Assembly: GCA_964017235.1 (NCBI GenBank)
Contig: OZ024933.1
Location: 61,486,255 to 61,550,254, forward strand
From: Sabellastarte sp. h YS-2021
Taxonomy: Eukaryota > Annelida > Polychaeta > Sabellida > Sabellidae
Length of the DNA stretch: 64,000 bases
Reading direction: 5' to 3'
The translations under genes were made by a program, and so were the position numbers. Positions within the stretch are counted from its first letter, which is position 1, and the number at the start of each line of letters is the position of its first letter. The notes under the pieces were generated by a model, which ran no database searches, had not been told where the DNA came from, and saw only the letters and a list, made by a program, of their open reading frames with translations. Shown piece after piece: positions 56,706 through 64,000 of the stretch.

Positions 56706-57055
56706 TTGTTTGTTAGCCAGTCTCTCTTGAAAGAACGGAGGCGACTTCCTACTGGTGGACTGAATGAGGCTTTGGAGGAGTCATTGCGAAGGGGGGTTTC
56801 CACGCCCCCTTCCCCTATTGTGGGGTCGAAAACGACCCCTGGAGCCTCTGAAGTTGGATTTTCCTCTTCCCGAGGGAAAGGATTGGTTACTGCTTTGAGA
56901 GGTATTGCCCCCATAGGGGCGTTTCCTCTAGGAGCCTCTTTTCTTGTGGGGGCCACGAAAGGGCTTATTCTGGTAGGGTGAAAAACCCTGAGAATCTTTT
57001 GAGGTGCCTTTTTTGAGAAGGAAGTCCTCACCTTCCTTAACAAGTTGAGACTCAA
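54725..57055 (-). CDS. Reverse transcriptase-RNase H ORF of DIRS-E
   Basis: The 776-codon polymerase copies element RNA into DNA. RT motifs are LFLVPKPHQRWRPVIDLSRL (about residue 190), SIDLSDAYLHIPI, FTSLPFGLATAPQ and the catalytic YLDD in HQYLDDWL (about 300). RNase H has its acidic residues in LFTDAS (about 465), VLELK (about 497), ATDNST (about 524) and MADLLSR (about 575). A C-terminal module with HVDLFATHLN (about 609) and IAPGWPGMPWFWD (about 675) lies where DIRS elements carry the DAM-like methyltransferase domain; I did not verify a methylase motif. The frame overlaps gag by 128 bp (gag frame +1) and the recombinase frame by 1.98 kb, so frameshifting, reinitiation or splicing is needed. 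Confidence 0.92.
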   Translation of the reverse strand: MSLNLLRKVRTSFSKKAPQKILRVFHPTRISPFVAPTRKEAPRGNAPMGAIPLKAVTNPFPREEENPTSEAPGVVFDPTIGEGGVETPLRNDSSKASFSPPVGSRLRSFKRDWLTNKCSQNVLNIITNGYVLPFRSKPNLIRFPLILSEYKAQQKDQALATCIQSLLSKNAIERVENVKSLGFYSRLFLVPKPHQRWRPVIDLSRLNTFLHVEKFKMETPESIRTSLVPGEWVSSIDLSDAYLHIPIHPNSRKYLRFCYKAQVFQFTSLPFGLATAPQVFTMIVKEVKLMALSRGLRIHQYLDDWLIRSQSQEESQRDTQAVVDLTQSLGWIINQEKSELKPTQVFSFVGYEYHLDSALVRPTHERWLKLQDLILRLKSKRVLTARCLMSLIGLLASTEKMVPEGRLHMRPFQFHLKEHWRYPQSLDKILPWKEAIVAHLDWWQNPSNVMKGADLHPKDHSIQLFTDASNEGWGAHLDQNSTKGLWSEREKSLHIYVLELKAVSLALRDFKDQCQNQTVLVATDNSTVVAYINKQGGTHSAEMCALLWKIMTWCHHYHITLKARHIPGCLNVMADLLSRSNQVQSTEWSLHPQVFKQICRKWFTPHVDLFATHLNHKLPLYVSPIPDPRAWNIDALNINWTNLTAYAYPPTALLHKVIQKIKQCHCLIIVIAPGWPGMPWFWDLVQLSTEIPLQLPVSTTLLKQSHNYVFHNNPQQLNLHAWCLGADNSKNKASLWRWQRELLPLSGHQQGPSTGQSGPYLKNGAEKIRWISPLHL

Positions 57056-58940
57056 ACAAGGAGGAGTCCCAGAAGGACGAGTTCCTAAGTTCTTGGCGTC
57101 TCGTTTCCCCTAGCTGGGGATGCAATAGAGTCATTTCGGCTTCGAGCCTAAGCAAGCCGGTATTAGCCATGGAATATAATTCCCTCTGGAGAATATGGGC
57201 TAGCGATTTGCTGAGACAGGTAAGAGCTCTATGTTGAACAAGAACCGTCTTGTTCCAAAAATCCAAGTACTCAGCAACTTCCTCATATCCGCGCTTTGCT
57301 GCTTTCTCAGGATTGGCACCTTTCTGGATCTGAGACTTTATCTTCTTGACAGTTGACTTGATGCTATGTTGGCACTTTTCCAAAGAAGCATTGCAGGAAG
57401 AAGAGGTTTTGGCAAAGGCAGCGGTGAAATTGAGGGTTGAAATATTTTGTCTAGCCTGATGTTCCAGCTCCTTAAGGACTGGCATAGCGACTTTGGCTAC
57501 TGGTGCCCCAGGAGGTCTAGGAGTAATACAGATCTTGGCAAAGTCCGTATTCAACTCCTGGATTTTGTCTTGAAAAGTGGGCTGTCCAACCTTATACCAC
57601 TTAGAAGTGGATGGAGGAGGCTTGACATATTTTCCCTCAGATAAATTGGCAGCTTTGAAATCATGTTGAAATTTATCAAAGGCGTCCTTGATAACTGAGC
57701 TAAGTGGTAGGATAGAGGAAAGACCTCTAGGTCTGAGCTCTTGACGGCCTTTTTCGTCATCCAGACCCAACACTGAAGTTGAAGACCTAGGCATAGAGTC
57801 CCTGGGGTCAGGGAGAGAAAGAATGCGCCTGAAGGTGTCTACCTCTTCAGAGTATTGGGAGGGAATGTCAGACAGGGCTACTTCCCTATAATAAGGGGGG
57901 TCTGGATCATGTTGTGGGAGGTCTTGATCAGAAGCTGCGCCTGAGGGCTGAGCCCTAGAGGGCTTAGAAGACCTGTGTCTGGCCACAGGGGAGTGATCTT
58001 CCTCTGAAGATGACACATATCTGGACCTAGATTTATGCATGCGCTTGTCAGAGTGTTTCTTAGGTCTAGGATGGATCCGAGGTTCGTCGGAATCCTCATC
58101 CAGTTGATCCGAGGCAGAGCTCGGTGCTACTGTTTGCCTGTGGCTTTGTCTTTTGTGTGAGTACGAGGAATCCTTCGGTATAGCTTCAGAAGGGGCAACG
58201 TACTGATCCGAGGAAGTTTGGTTAAGTACTAGTCGAGGAGGGAGTGCTGGACCAACGTCCACATCCATTGCCTCAGACTGTGCATTAGTACTTGACCTCG
58301 GAGGGGGTAGGTCCAGATGAGCAGCAGAGTTGCTGGATGGACCAGCTTTTGAAGCAAGAGGCGAGGGATCAACCTCGGCAGGCTTTTTAACTGTCAACTC
58401 CTCTCGGAGTGATTGAAATGCTTCTAACATGGATGCCTGGAAGGAACCCATTTGCTGCTGGATATGTATATTTAAGGAATCACCCAGGGATTTCTCTAGA
58501 TTTCTTTGAATTTTGTTTTGTGAAACAGTACCTGGGGTGGGTGGAACAGCTTTGGCTGGGGTCTTTAGTGATAAAGAACTGAAGGCGAGAGGTTGAGGAC
58601 GGGGGGGTGAGGTAAAGAGGTTATCGGCAGCACTCTCAAGGTCTGCATTAGAACCAGTAAAAGAGTCCCCATCGCCTTCACCCAAGAGATCTAGTTCATC
58701 TTTGGAACTAGTTTCCGCTTTTTGCTTTTTTAAGTACCGCTTCCTGTTTTGAATTTTTTGCAATTGTTCATCAGTGAGAGACGTGCAAATATGGCAGGGT
58801 GTTTCAAAAGTGACACAGGGGTCATCTCCCTTGCCAGCCTCCCTACAGGTAGGGCAGTAATTATGAGTATCAAAACTGAAGCAAAAATGGCGGCATTTCT
58901 GAGCTCTCGGTTTGTCTTTGTTTGCTTGATGGAGAGACAT
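56928..58940 (-). CDS. gag-like ORF of DIRS-E
   Basis: The start is the ATG at 58940 (MSLHQANKDK), chosen because the next in-frame ATG upstream (58994) adds only 18 residues lacking the basic, hydrophilic pattern. The N-terminus carries a Cys/His cluster (CRHFCFSFDTHNYCPTCRE, then C..C in PCHIC), a likely zinc-binding fold. The middle is Ser/Pro-rich and charged, with QQQMGSFQASMLEAFQSLRE as a possible coiled coil. The C-terminal third is helical and ends in a basic tail (KPFRGPHKKRGS). It probably packages element RNA. The motif ttttattgcg, shared with the element tips, lies 5 nt before the ATG. Confidence 0.85.
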   Translation of the reverse strand: MSLHQANKDKPRAQKCRHFCFSFDTHNYCPTCREAGKGDDPCVTFETPCHICTSLTDEQLQKIQNRKRYLKKQKAETSSKDELDLLGEGDGDSFTGSNADLESAADNLFTSPPRPQPLAFSSLSLKTPAKAVPPTPGTVSQNKIQRNLEKSLGDSLNIHIQQQMGSFQASMLEAFQSLREELTVKKPAEVDPSPLASKAGPSSNSAAHLDLPPPRSSTNAQSEAMDVDVGPALPPRLVLNQTSSDQYVAPSEAIPKDSSYSHKRQSHRQTVAPSSASDQLDEDSDEPRIHPRPKKHSDKRMHKSRSRYVSSSEEDHSPVARHRSSKPSRAQPSGAASDQDLPQHDPDPPYYREVALSDIPSQYSEEVDTFRRILSLPDPRDSMPRSSTSVLGLDDEKGRQELRPRGLSSILPLSSVIKDAFDKFQHDFKAANLSEGKYVKPPPSTSKWYKVGQPTFQDKIQELNTDFAKICITPRPPGAPVAKVAMPVLKELEHQARQNISTLNFTAAFAKTSSSCNASLEKCQHSIKSTVKKIKSQIQKGANPEKAAKRGYEEVAEYLDFWNKTVLVQHRALTCLSKSLAHILQRELYSMANTGLLRLEAEMTLLHPQLGETRRQELRNSSFWDSSLFESQLVKEGEDFLLKKGTSKDSQGFSPYQNKPFRGPHKKRGS

Positions 58941-59166
58941 TTTAACGCAATAAAAAGACGTACAATTAAAATTGCCTGAACCGAGAAAACTCAAAACACG
59001 CGGATTGTAAGGAAAATACTTAAGTTGTGAAATTAAAAATTTTACAGTATAATCTATGAAATATATTTAAAGAAATATCCAAATATTAGCCTCCAACAAT
59101 ACGTGAATACTGAGAAATAAATGAAAATGTCTGTATATTTACAAACTGCTACCAGTCATCGTGGCC

Positions 59167-59332
59167 AACGAGAAAGTAGGGCGATTGGTCAGAAGTTATC
59201 ACGTGACGACAACTACCAGTATATCCGGTGGCTAACAAGAACGATCTTTTTTTCTAAGACGTTGGCCCCGGGTGTGGCAACCCGAGAACAACATTAAGTC
59301 CCACATGGTAAGCTATTGTAGCGTAATAAAAT
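59167..59332 (-). repeat. 5' inverted terminal repeat of DIRS-E
   Basis: From caacgagaaagtagggcgat to the tip gctattgtagcgtaataaaa. It is the inverse of the inner 150 bp of the 3' repeat. It should carry the promoter of this minus-strand element. Confidence 0.9.
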
Positions 59333-59399
59333 CTTACTTTAGTATAATCAATGTCAAGTTAAACTGATGTTACTGAACAGTAAATCAGTTAGGGGCTGA

Positions 59400-60644
59400 A
59401 AATCCTCATTTTCACGTCAAGATGGCCATGACTGTACTTGTATTGGAACTCCAAGGTGGAAAGAAAATAAGAATGTCCCTAATGTCATCTTTAAAAGTGT
59501 ACAAATTTAACCGAGCTCTGCTGAACAATACGATAGCTGGAGATTAAAAACTCCATAATTTCACTGCAAGGTGACCATAACTTCATCCATATTGCGACTT
59601 TAAGGTGACCATAAAATGAGAATGTCCCTTTTGTCATCCTTTATAAGTGTACAAAGTTTAGCTGATGGCTTTATTCAAATGTTATGACTTTAGGGGGGCC
59701 AAAATTATATTAACAGTTTAAGGTCACCTTAAAGTCAGGATAACCCTTTGGTTTGCCATCCTTTATAAGTGTGCAAAGTTTAACTGAGGTCAGTCGAACA
59801 ATAAGATACTTGGAGGCTGAAAACCCCCTTATTTCACTTTAAGGTGGCTACAACTCCATTCATACTGAGAGTTTAAGGTGACCATAAGTATTATTTTTAT
59901 CTAGTTTAATACCAGTGATAATTTCGATATAAAAAAATGGAAAAAGAAAGGAGCCAGAGCATTTTATTCCAATTTGATGACTTTAAGCAGGCCAAATGTC
60001 CATTAATATTTTGAGTTTAAGGTCACCATAAAGTCAGGATATTCCTTTGGTAAATCTTAATATATGTGCCAAGTTTGGTTGAAAAAAGTGAAAAACTAAG
60101 TGAACTGGAGGGCTAAAACCCCATTTTTTGACATTAAGGTGACCTTAAAATTGCAGATACAGGGCTAAAACTTCGGCATGTGAAAGATTATCAAAAAGTA
60201 GCTGAATAAGTTATTCCAACAAAACGCCGAAATCCTGACCGTTTTTGAGATACAGACCAAGTACCCATTTTTAAAAAATTTACGAAAATAAAACGCCTCC
60301 CATTCAGGCATCTATGGTCCGATTGATGAGAAAATCCTTTCCGACCTTGGAAATTTGGTCTAGAATGTACCTGATAACTTTTATAGCACAGGTGTGTGTG
60401 GTTTTTTCCGAAACGCGATGACGAGGTGTTTTGGAGGTATGCTTAAGGTTACCTTAAGTAAAGCTTAAGGTCTGCGCAAAGTATCTCAAAAATTTCTCCC
60501 GCCCCAATAGTTTTAAGAAAGATAAGGGAAGAAAAATTTGAAAGGCTAAGAAGTTATTCAAGGGAGACCATAATCCGGCGGCGGCGGCGGCGGTGATCAG
60601 TCGAACTTCGGTGAAAACAAATAAGTGTCCCTGACAGGCCGCTT
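59400..60644 (-). mobile_element. Probable HT-I-related element, minus orientation
   Basis: Diverged tandem units with ttaaggtgaccataa and gtgtacaaagtttaactga phrases fill 59430-60130. At the right lie a (cgg)n run (60576-60593) and a 22-bp hairpin-like end at 60623-60644 whose reverse complement aagcggcctgtcagggacac then tt matches the HT-I hairpin at about two thirds of positions. In both copies the hairpin is followed inward by a GC trinucleotide-type run. The left end was not located. Confidence 0.4.
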
Positions 60645-60649
60645 AAATA

Positions 60650-61025
60650 TGACCACACCAGAAGATTCCCAGGCCATGATTTAATCCCAAACTTCTAGGG
60701 CCAATAATAAGTGAGTTATAAGCACTTTTAGGTTTGGCTATCCTCATTTGACCTTGAAGCAGGGGCCCAAGGTCAAATCTGACCACACCAAAAGATTCCC
60801 AGCTAATGATTTCCTATGAGTTGGTTTCACAGTGTAAGCCTCTAGGACCAATAATAAGCAATTTATAAGCACTTTTAAGTTTGGATGTCCTCGTTTGACC
60901 TTGAAGGAGGGGTCCAAGGTCAAATATGACCACATCAAAAGATTCCCAGCCCAAGATTTCCTATAGGTTGGCTTGACATACCAAGCCTCTAGGACCAATA
61001 ATAAGGGAGATATAAGCACTTTGCA
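60650..61025 (-). repeat. Second array of the about 145-bp unit
   Basis: About 2.5 units match those at 49750-50410 (agattcccag, accaataataag, ttataagcacttttaggttt). Non-coding. Confidence 0.85.
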
Positions 61026-61364
61026 TCACTGACAAAGAAACACCCGTGGCGGCCTTCATATATTTCAAAATGAGGCCAAAAATATTCCTAGTCAAGATTT
61101 TGTAATGAGGAACATATCCTGCGAATTTGAGATCTCTTTGCTCTAGAGGGTCAACAAAAATCCTTGTTGAAAGTCAAAAAACGCCCTTGGCGTGCATCTT
61201 GTTTATCAAAATGAGGCCAAAAATATTCCCAGGCAAGATTTTATGGTTATGAATATATCCTGCAAATTTGAGATAGCTAGCTATATTTTTTTCGTTAGAG
61301 CAGTAATGCTGAAAACTCTCTACACACTGCGGCGGCAGCGTAATGAAGCGGTCGATACAAATAT
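61026..61364. repeat. Diverged direct repeat, about 150 bp
   Basis: tcaaaatgaggccaaaaata and attcc(t/c)ag(t/g)caagatttt recur at about 61065 and 61207, followed each time by atatcctgc(g/a)aatttgagat. Non-coding. Confidence 0.6.
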
Positions 61365-62045
61365 GGCAGGTGAACACATTCTGGCAGAGCCAAAATTAAA
61401 GGCCATACCATCATACACACCAAATTTTAAAGGTCAAGGTCACTACAGCATGATTAAAGGTCAAAATCAAGGTCAAACCATGGTGCTACACACCTACAAA
61501 CTCCAACCAATGAGCCTACCAAGTATCAACTTCCTACACCTTACAGTTTCTGAGATATAGCCCAGACAAGATTATATAGGTCAAGGTCACTACGGTAAGG
61601 TCAAAATTCAAATCAAGGTCACACCATGACGTTGCACACATACAACCCCCAACCAATATCCCTACCAAGTATTAACTTCCTACACCTTACAGTTTCCAAG
61701 ATATAGCCCCAACATGATTTTTTAGGTCAAGCTCACTATGGCAAGGTCAAAGGTCAAATCAAGGTCACACCATGAAGTTGCAAACCTACAACCCGTAACC
61801 AATGTCCCAAGTATCAACTTCCTACACCTTATGGTTTCTGAGATATAGCCCAGACAAGATTTTCAAACTCAAGGTCACTACAGCAAGGTCAAAGTTTAAA
61901 TCAAAGTCACATCGTGACGTTGCACACCTACACTCCCTAACCAGTGTTCCTACCAAGTATCAACTTCCTACATATTACAGTTTGTGAGATATAGACACCA
62001 TGGGTGAAAGCAATACCCTGACAGCCCTTATGGGCTGTGGGGTAA
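61365..62045 (-). mobile_element. HT-III element copy 5 (minus orientation)
   Basis: Four to five units with tttctgagatatagcccaga and aggtcaaatcaaggtcacac end in the intact hairpin acagcccttatgggctgtgg at 62021-62040. The tail side is missing; the left part joins directly to ggtgaacacattctggcaga, the same junction as at 46600 in copy 3. Confidence 0.65.
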
Positions 62046-62262
62046 AAACTGATCTATAAGACTCGACAACTTCAAGCAACATGTTTATCTACACATTACA
62101 TGAATATCAATTATCTACAGTTATCTCCACTAGGAGGTTATGTTTTTGAATGTGTTTGTTTGTCTGTCTGTATGAGTTAGCAATAACTCCAAAAGTAATG
62201 AACAGTGGCTGTATTCATAAAAGGTCTTAGTCAAGTCTTAGGCTTAACTTTTGTGAACAAAT
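62046..62262. other. Short unassigned spacer
   Basis: No gene or repeat seen beyond a short gtttgtttgtctgtctgtat run. Confidence 0.4.
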
Positions 62263-62524
62263 TGTAACAAATTTTATTGTAATTTAACTTTTTGTAAGTT
62301 AAATACTTACCTTATCCTCACAAATGCTTACTTGGTTTTGTGGAGGCAAAACGCGGCGACCAACAAGAATATTTAAAAATTATTCTTGTTCGAGAGGTGA
62401 ACCCCGTAGTTAGTGATAGGTGCGCATGCGCACAACACATTGTCGGTTGGACTTTGTCGAGAGATCCTCATTTAATTTTTGGTCCCCTATGAAAACAAAC
62501 TTCTGAGGGGAGGAAGGGTGGGTC

Positions 62525-62640
62525 TGTCCTTGTGAGGATAAGGTAAGTATTTAACTTACAAAAAGTTAAATTACAATAAAATTTGTTACATTTTATTGCG
62601 TAAAATAGCCTTACCTTATCCTCACAAATGCTTGATTCCA
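62525..62640 (-). repeat. Internal complementary region of DIRS-F
   Basis: tgtgaggataaggtaagtat, AT-rich stretch, attttattgcg, and ccttaccttatcctcacaaa. The left half is the reverse complement of the left terminus at 62263-62330. Confidence 0.85.
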
Positions 62641-63149
62641 ACCATAACAGGAGGAGGGGTTTGTTTTGCAACCTCCCTGTTAATAGAATATGGGGTTCAC
62701 CATGAAAGCATTTGAAGGAGAGGATAAGATAAGGTTAAGTATGCTACAACAGAATTTTTCATCACTGTAAAATATCTGTAAAGATAAGTAATGATAGCTA
62801 ATCTCATGAATATTCATGATGTACTGTTGTAGTTGACACTTGTCCCATGTAGCATAAAGTTGTCCTAAATCTAAACCATCACCCAGAACTGTGTGGTGGG
62901 AAATGGCTTCCTGGGTCCCTCGAGCTGGGAGCTGTTATCCAGCAAGAAGGCATCCCAAGCTGGCTTCTGTGTTTTACAAAATACAGTCATGAGGCCATCT
63001 GCCACAGCAGAAGACATATGTCCATACAAGATACAGGTATGGAAGGAACAGAAAAGTATGTAAGCCATATGAAATACTCAAGAACATACTCAAAGCCAAT
63101 CATATGCTGAGCAGAAGCCACTGGGCCTAATTGTAATCTGTTTGGTCCG

Positions 63150-63960
63150 TGGACTGCCAAGACACATAGGTTAAAAGGTAGAAAACGTGATGTGGCTCTT
63201 CCAATGGCAGGAGCCTAAAATCTGCTCTAGGGACACCCATCCTTGAATACTAAAGAAGCAGACATGGACCTAACATCATGGGCCTTAACCTGTAGGTCCT
63301 GTGTATCAAAATTGGATGACTGATAAGCCAATAAGACAGTCTGTCTGATCCAAGAAGAGATAGTAGGTCCCATGAGACCTCTGTCAAAGCCTTCCTTAAA
63401 GGACATAAACAAGAGATACTTTCCCTTCCTTAAAGCACTAGTTCTGTCTAGATAGTATCTAAGTGCTCTGACAGGGTATAAAGTCATATCCTCAGTGAAG
63501 CCTGAGCTCAAAAAAGGTTTAAGAGCTGGAATGACCACCGGTTTTAGCGAATCTGGGCAAACAGAAGCCAACTGATTCTTTGCTAAGAAGGCAGGAGAAG
63601 GAGAAATGGTGATCTCCTTCCAGTGAGGTTTTGTGTCTGAGAGAAGAATATGTCCAAGCATGCACCTCCCCCCTCCTTTTGCAAGATGCCAAAGTCATCA
63701 GGAAAACAGTCTTGAAAGCCAAAATCTTACGACTTGCAACCTTCAAAGGTCAAAAGTCAAAGACAAAAGAACCAAAGATAGGTCCCAAGAGGGAATACCC
63801 CTATTTGCAATGGGTTTGTCCCTGTGAAAGCTTACAAGAAGTCTATTCAAGTGTAAACTCTTGCTCCCTTCCTGGCCAAAATATCCCAAAGATTAGCTAT
63901 TGCAGTTCTATAGCCAGCAATTGTGGCAGAATTCATCCTTTAGAGGCTCAAAAGGGGCCT
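63150..63960 (-). pseudogene. Tyrosine recombinase relic of DIRS-F
   Basis: Pieces in two frames read ILAFKTVFLMTLASCKRRGE (catalytic Arg), PVRALRYYLDRTSALRKGK, SFKEGFDRG, ISSWIRQTVLLAYQ and VKAHDVRSMSAS (HxxR box). After DGCP a stop and frameshift follow. In another frame SCHWKSHITFSTF is readable and then a stop replaces or shifts the expected Tyr-Leu. Inactive. Confidence 0.8.
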
Positions 63961-64000
63961 TAGTCAAAGCCATGAGGACTAAAGACAGATCCCAGGCTTA

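Larger units (their letters stand above)
52993..59332 (-). mobile_element. DIRS-E, structurally complete DIRS-type retrotransposon
   Basis: A 6.3-kb element on the minus strand with 5' inverted repeat (59167-59332), gag, RT/RNase H, tyrosine recombinase, internal complementary region (53251-53352) and 3' inverted repeat (52993-53187). The inverted repeats match over about 150 bp with few differences (gttggccccgggtgtggcaa, gataacttatgaccaatcgc-type blocks). All three long frames are open (688, 776 and 997 codons), which indicates a recent insertion. No target duplication is visible, as expected for recombinase-mediated integration of a circle. The recombinase lacks its nucleophile segment. Confidence 0.92.
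62263..64000 (-). mobile_element. DIRS-F, partial, runs off the right edge
   Basis: The 3' inverted repeat starts tgtaacaaattttattgtaa at 62263. The internal complementary region at 62520-62640 joins attttattgcg (62590-62600) to ccttaccttatcctcacaaa. The recombinase relic follows at 63180. The 5' part lies outside the window. Confidence 0.85.

Overview
The window is nuclear DNA from an animal, most likely a marine invertebrate. It has spliceosomal introns, a metazoan ARPC4 gene, tRNA- and 5S-derived SINE-type sequence, several DIRS-type tyrosine-recombinase retrotransposons, and long tandem arrays of the kind found inside non-autonomous elements of molluscs and other marine invertebrates. The phylum cannot be fixed from sequence alone; a mollusc or other lophotrochozoan is my guess. 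There is no sign of bacterial or viral origin. Most of the 64 kb is mobile or repetitive DNA, and host coding sequence amounts to about 2.8 kb.

Host genes. (1) ARPC4 (Arp2/3 complex subunit 4) lies on the minus strand at 2204-2710 with its whole CDS in one exon. (2) An aromatic amino acid ammonia-lyase (MIO family, PAL/TAL type) lies on the plus strand from 24503 to 39068. It has a 1467-bp main exon, a candidate 12-bp microexon, a 262-bp exon and a 173-bp last exon. These join in frame to 637 residues. Its last intron is 11 kb because one DIRS element, carrying a second DIRS element inside it, sits there. (3) A last exon of an unidentified acidic protein lies on the minus strand at 48823-49173.

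Mobile DNA, left to right. A 5S rRNA-derived segment is at 550-665. A 3.9-kb hairpin-ended element (4193-8122) holds a 169-bp and a 133-bp tandem array. A three-level nest of DNA transposons (a TA-target element inside a MULE-like element inside a MITE) occupies 8211-9513, followed by a second MULE-like copy and a second MITE to 10275. Three more hairpin-ended families follow (11009-13467, 13585-14880, 14884-16270). A decayed DIRS (A, plus) is at 16271-20400, then another hairpin-ended copy at 20485-21925. A perfect 33-bp inverted repeat lies at 22489-22565. DIRS-B (plus) with DIRS-C (minus) nested in it fills 27912-38430. DIRS-D (minus, decayed) is at 40080-45770. A foldback element is at about 50620-51440. 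DIRS-E (minus, open reading frames intact) is at 52993-59332. DIRS-F (minus) starts at 62263 and runs off the window.

Most interesting points. The lyase has a His-Leu substrate-selectivity pair, which predicts tyrosine use in an animal. DIRS-E looks complete but has lost, in frame, the segment that carries the recombinase tyrosine in its relatives. DIRS-C is inserted in the internal complementary region of DIRS-B. Four repeat families with unrelated termini share one architecture: a terminal hairpin whose outer arm recurs at the far end, around tandem arrays. Two of them share the same two satellite modules in different order.
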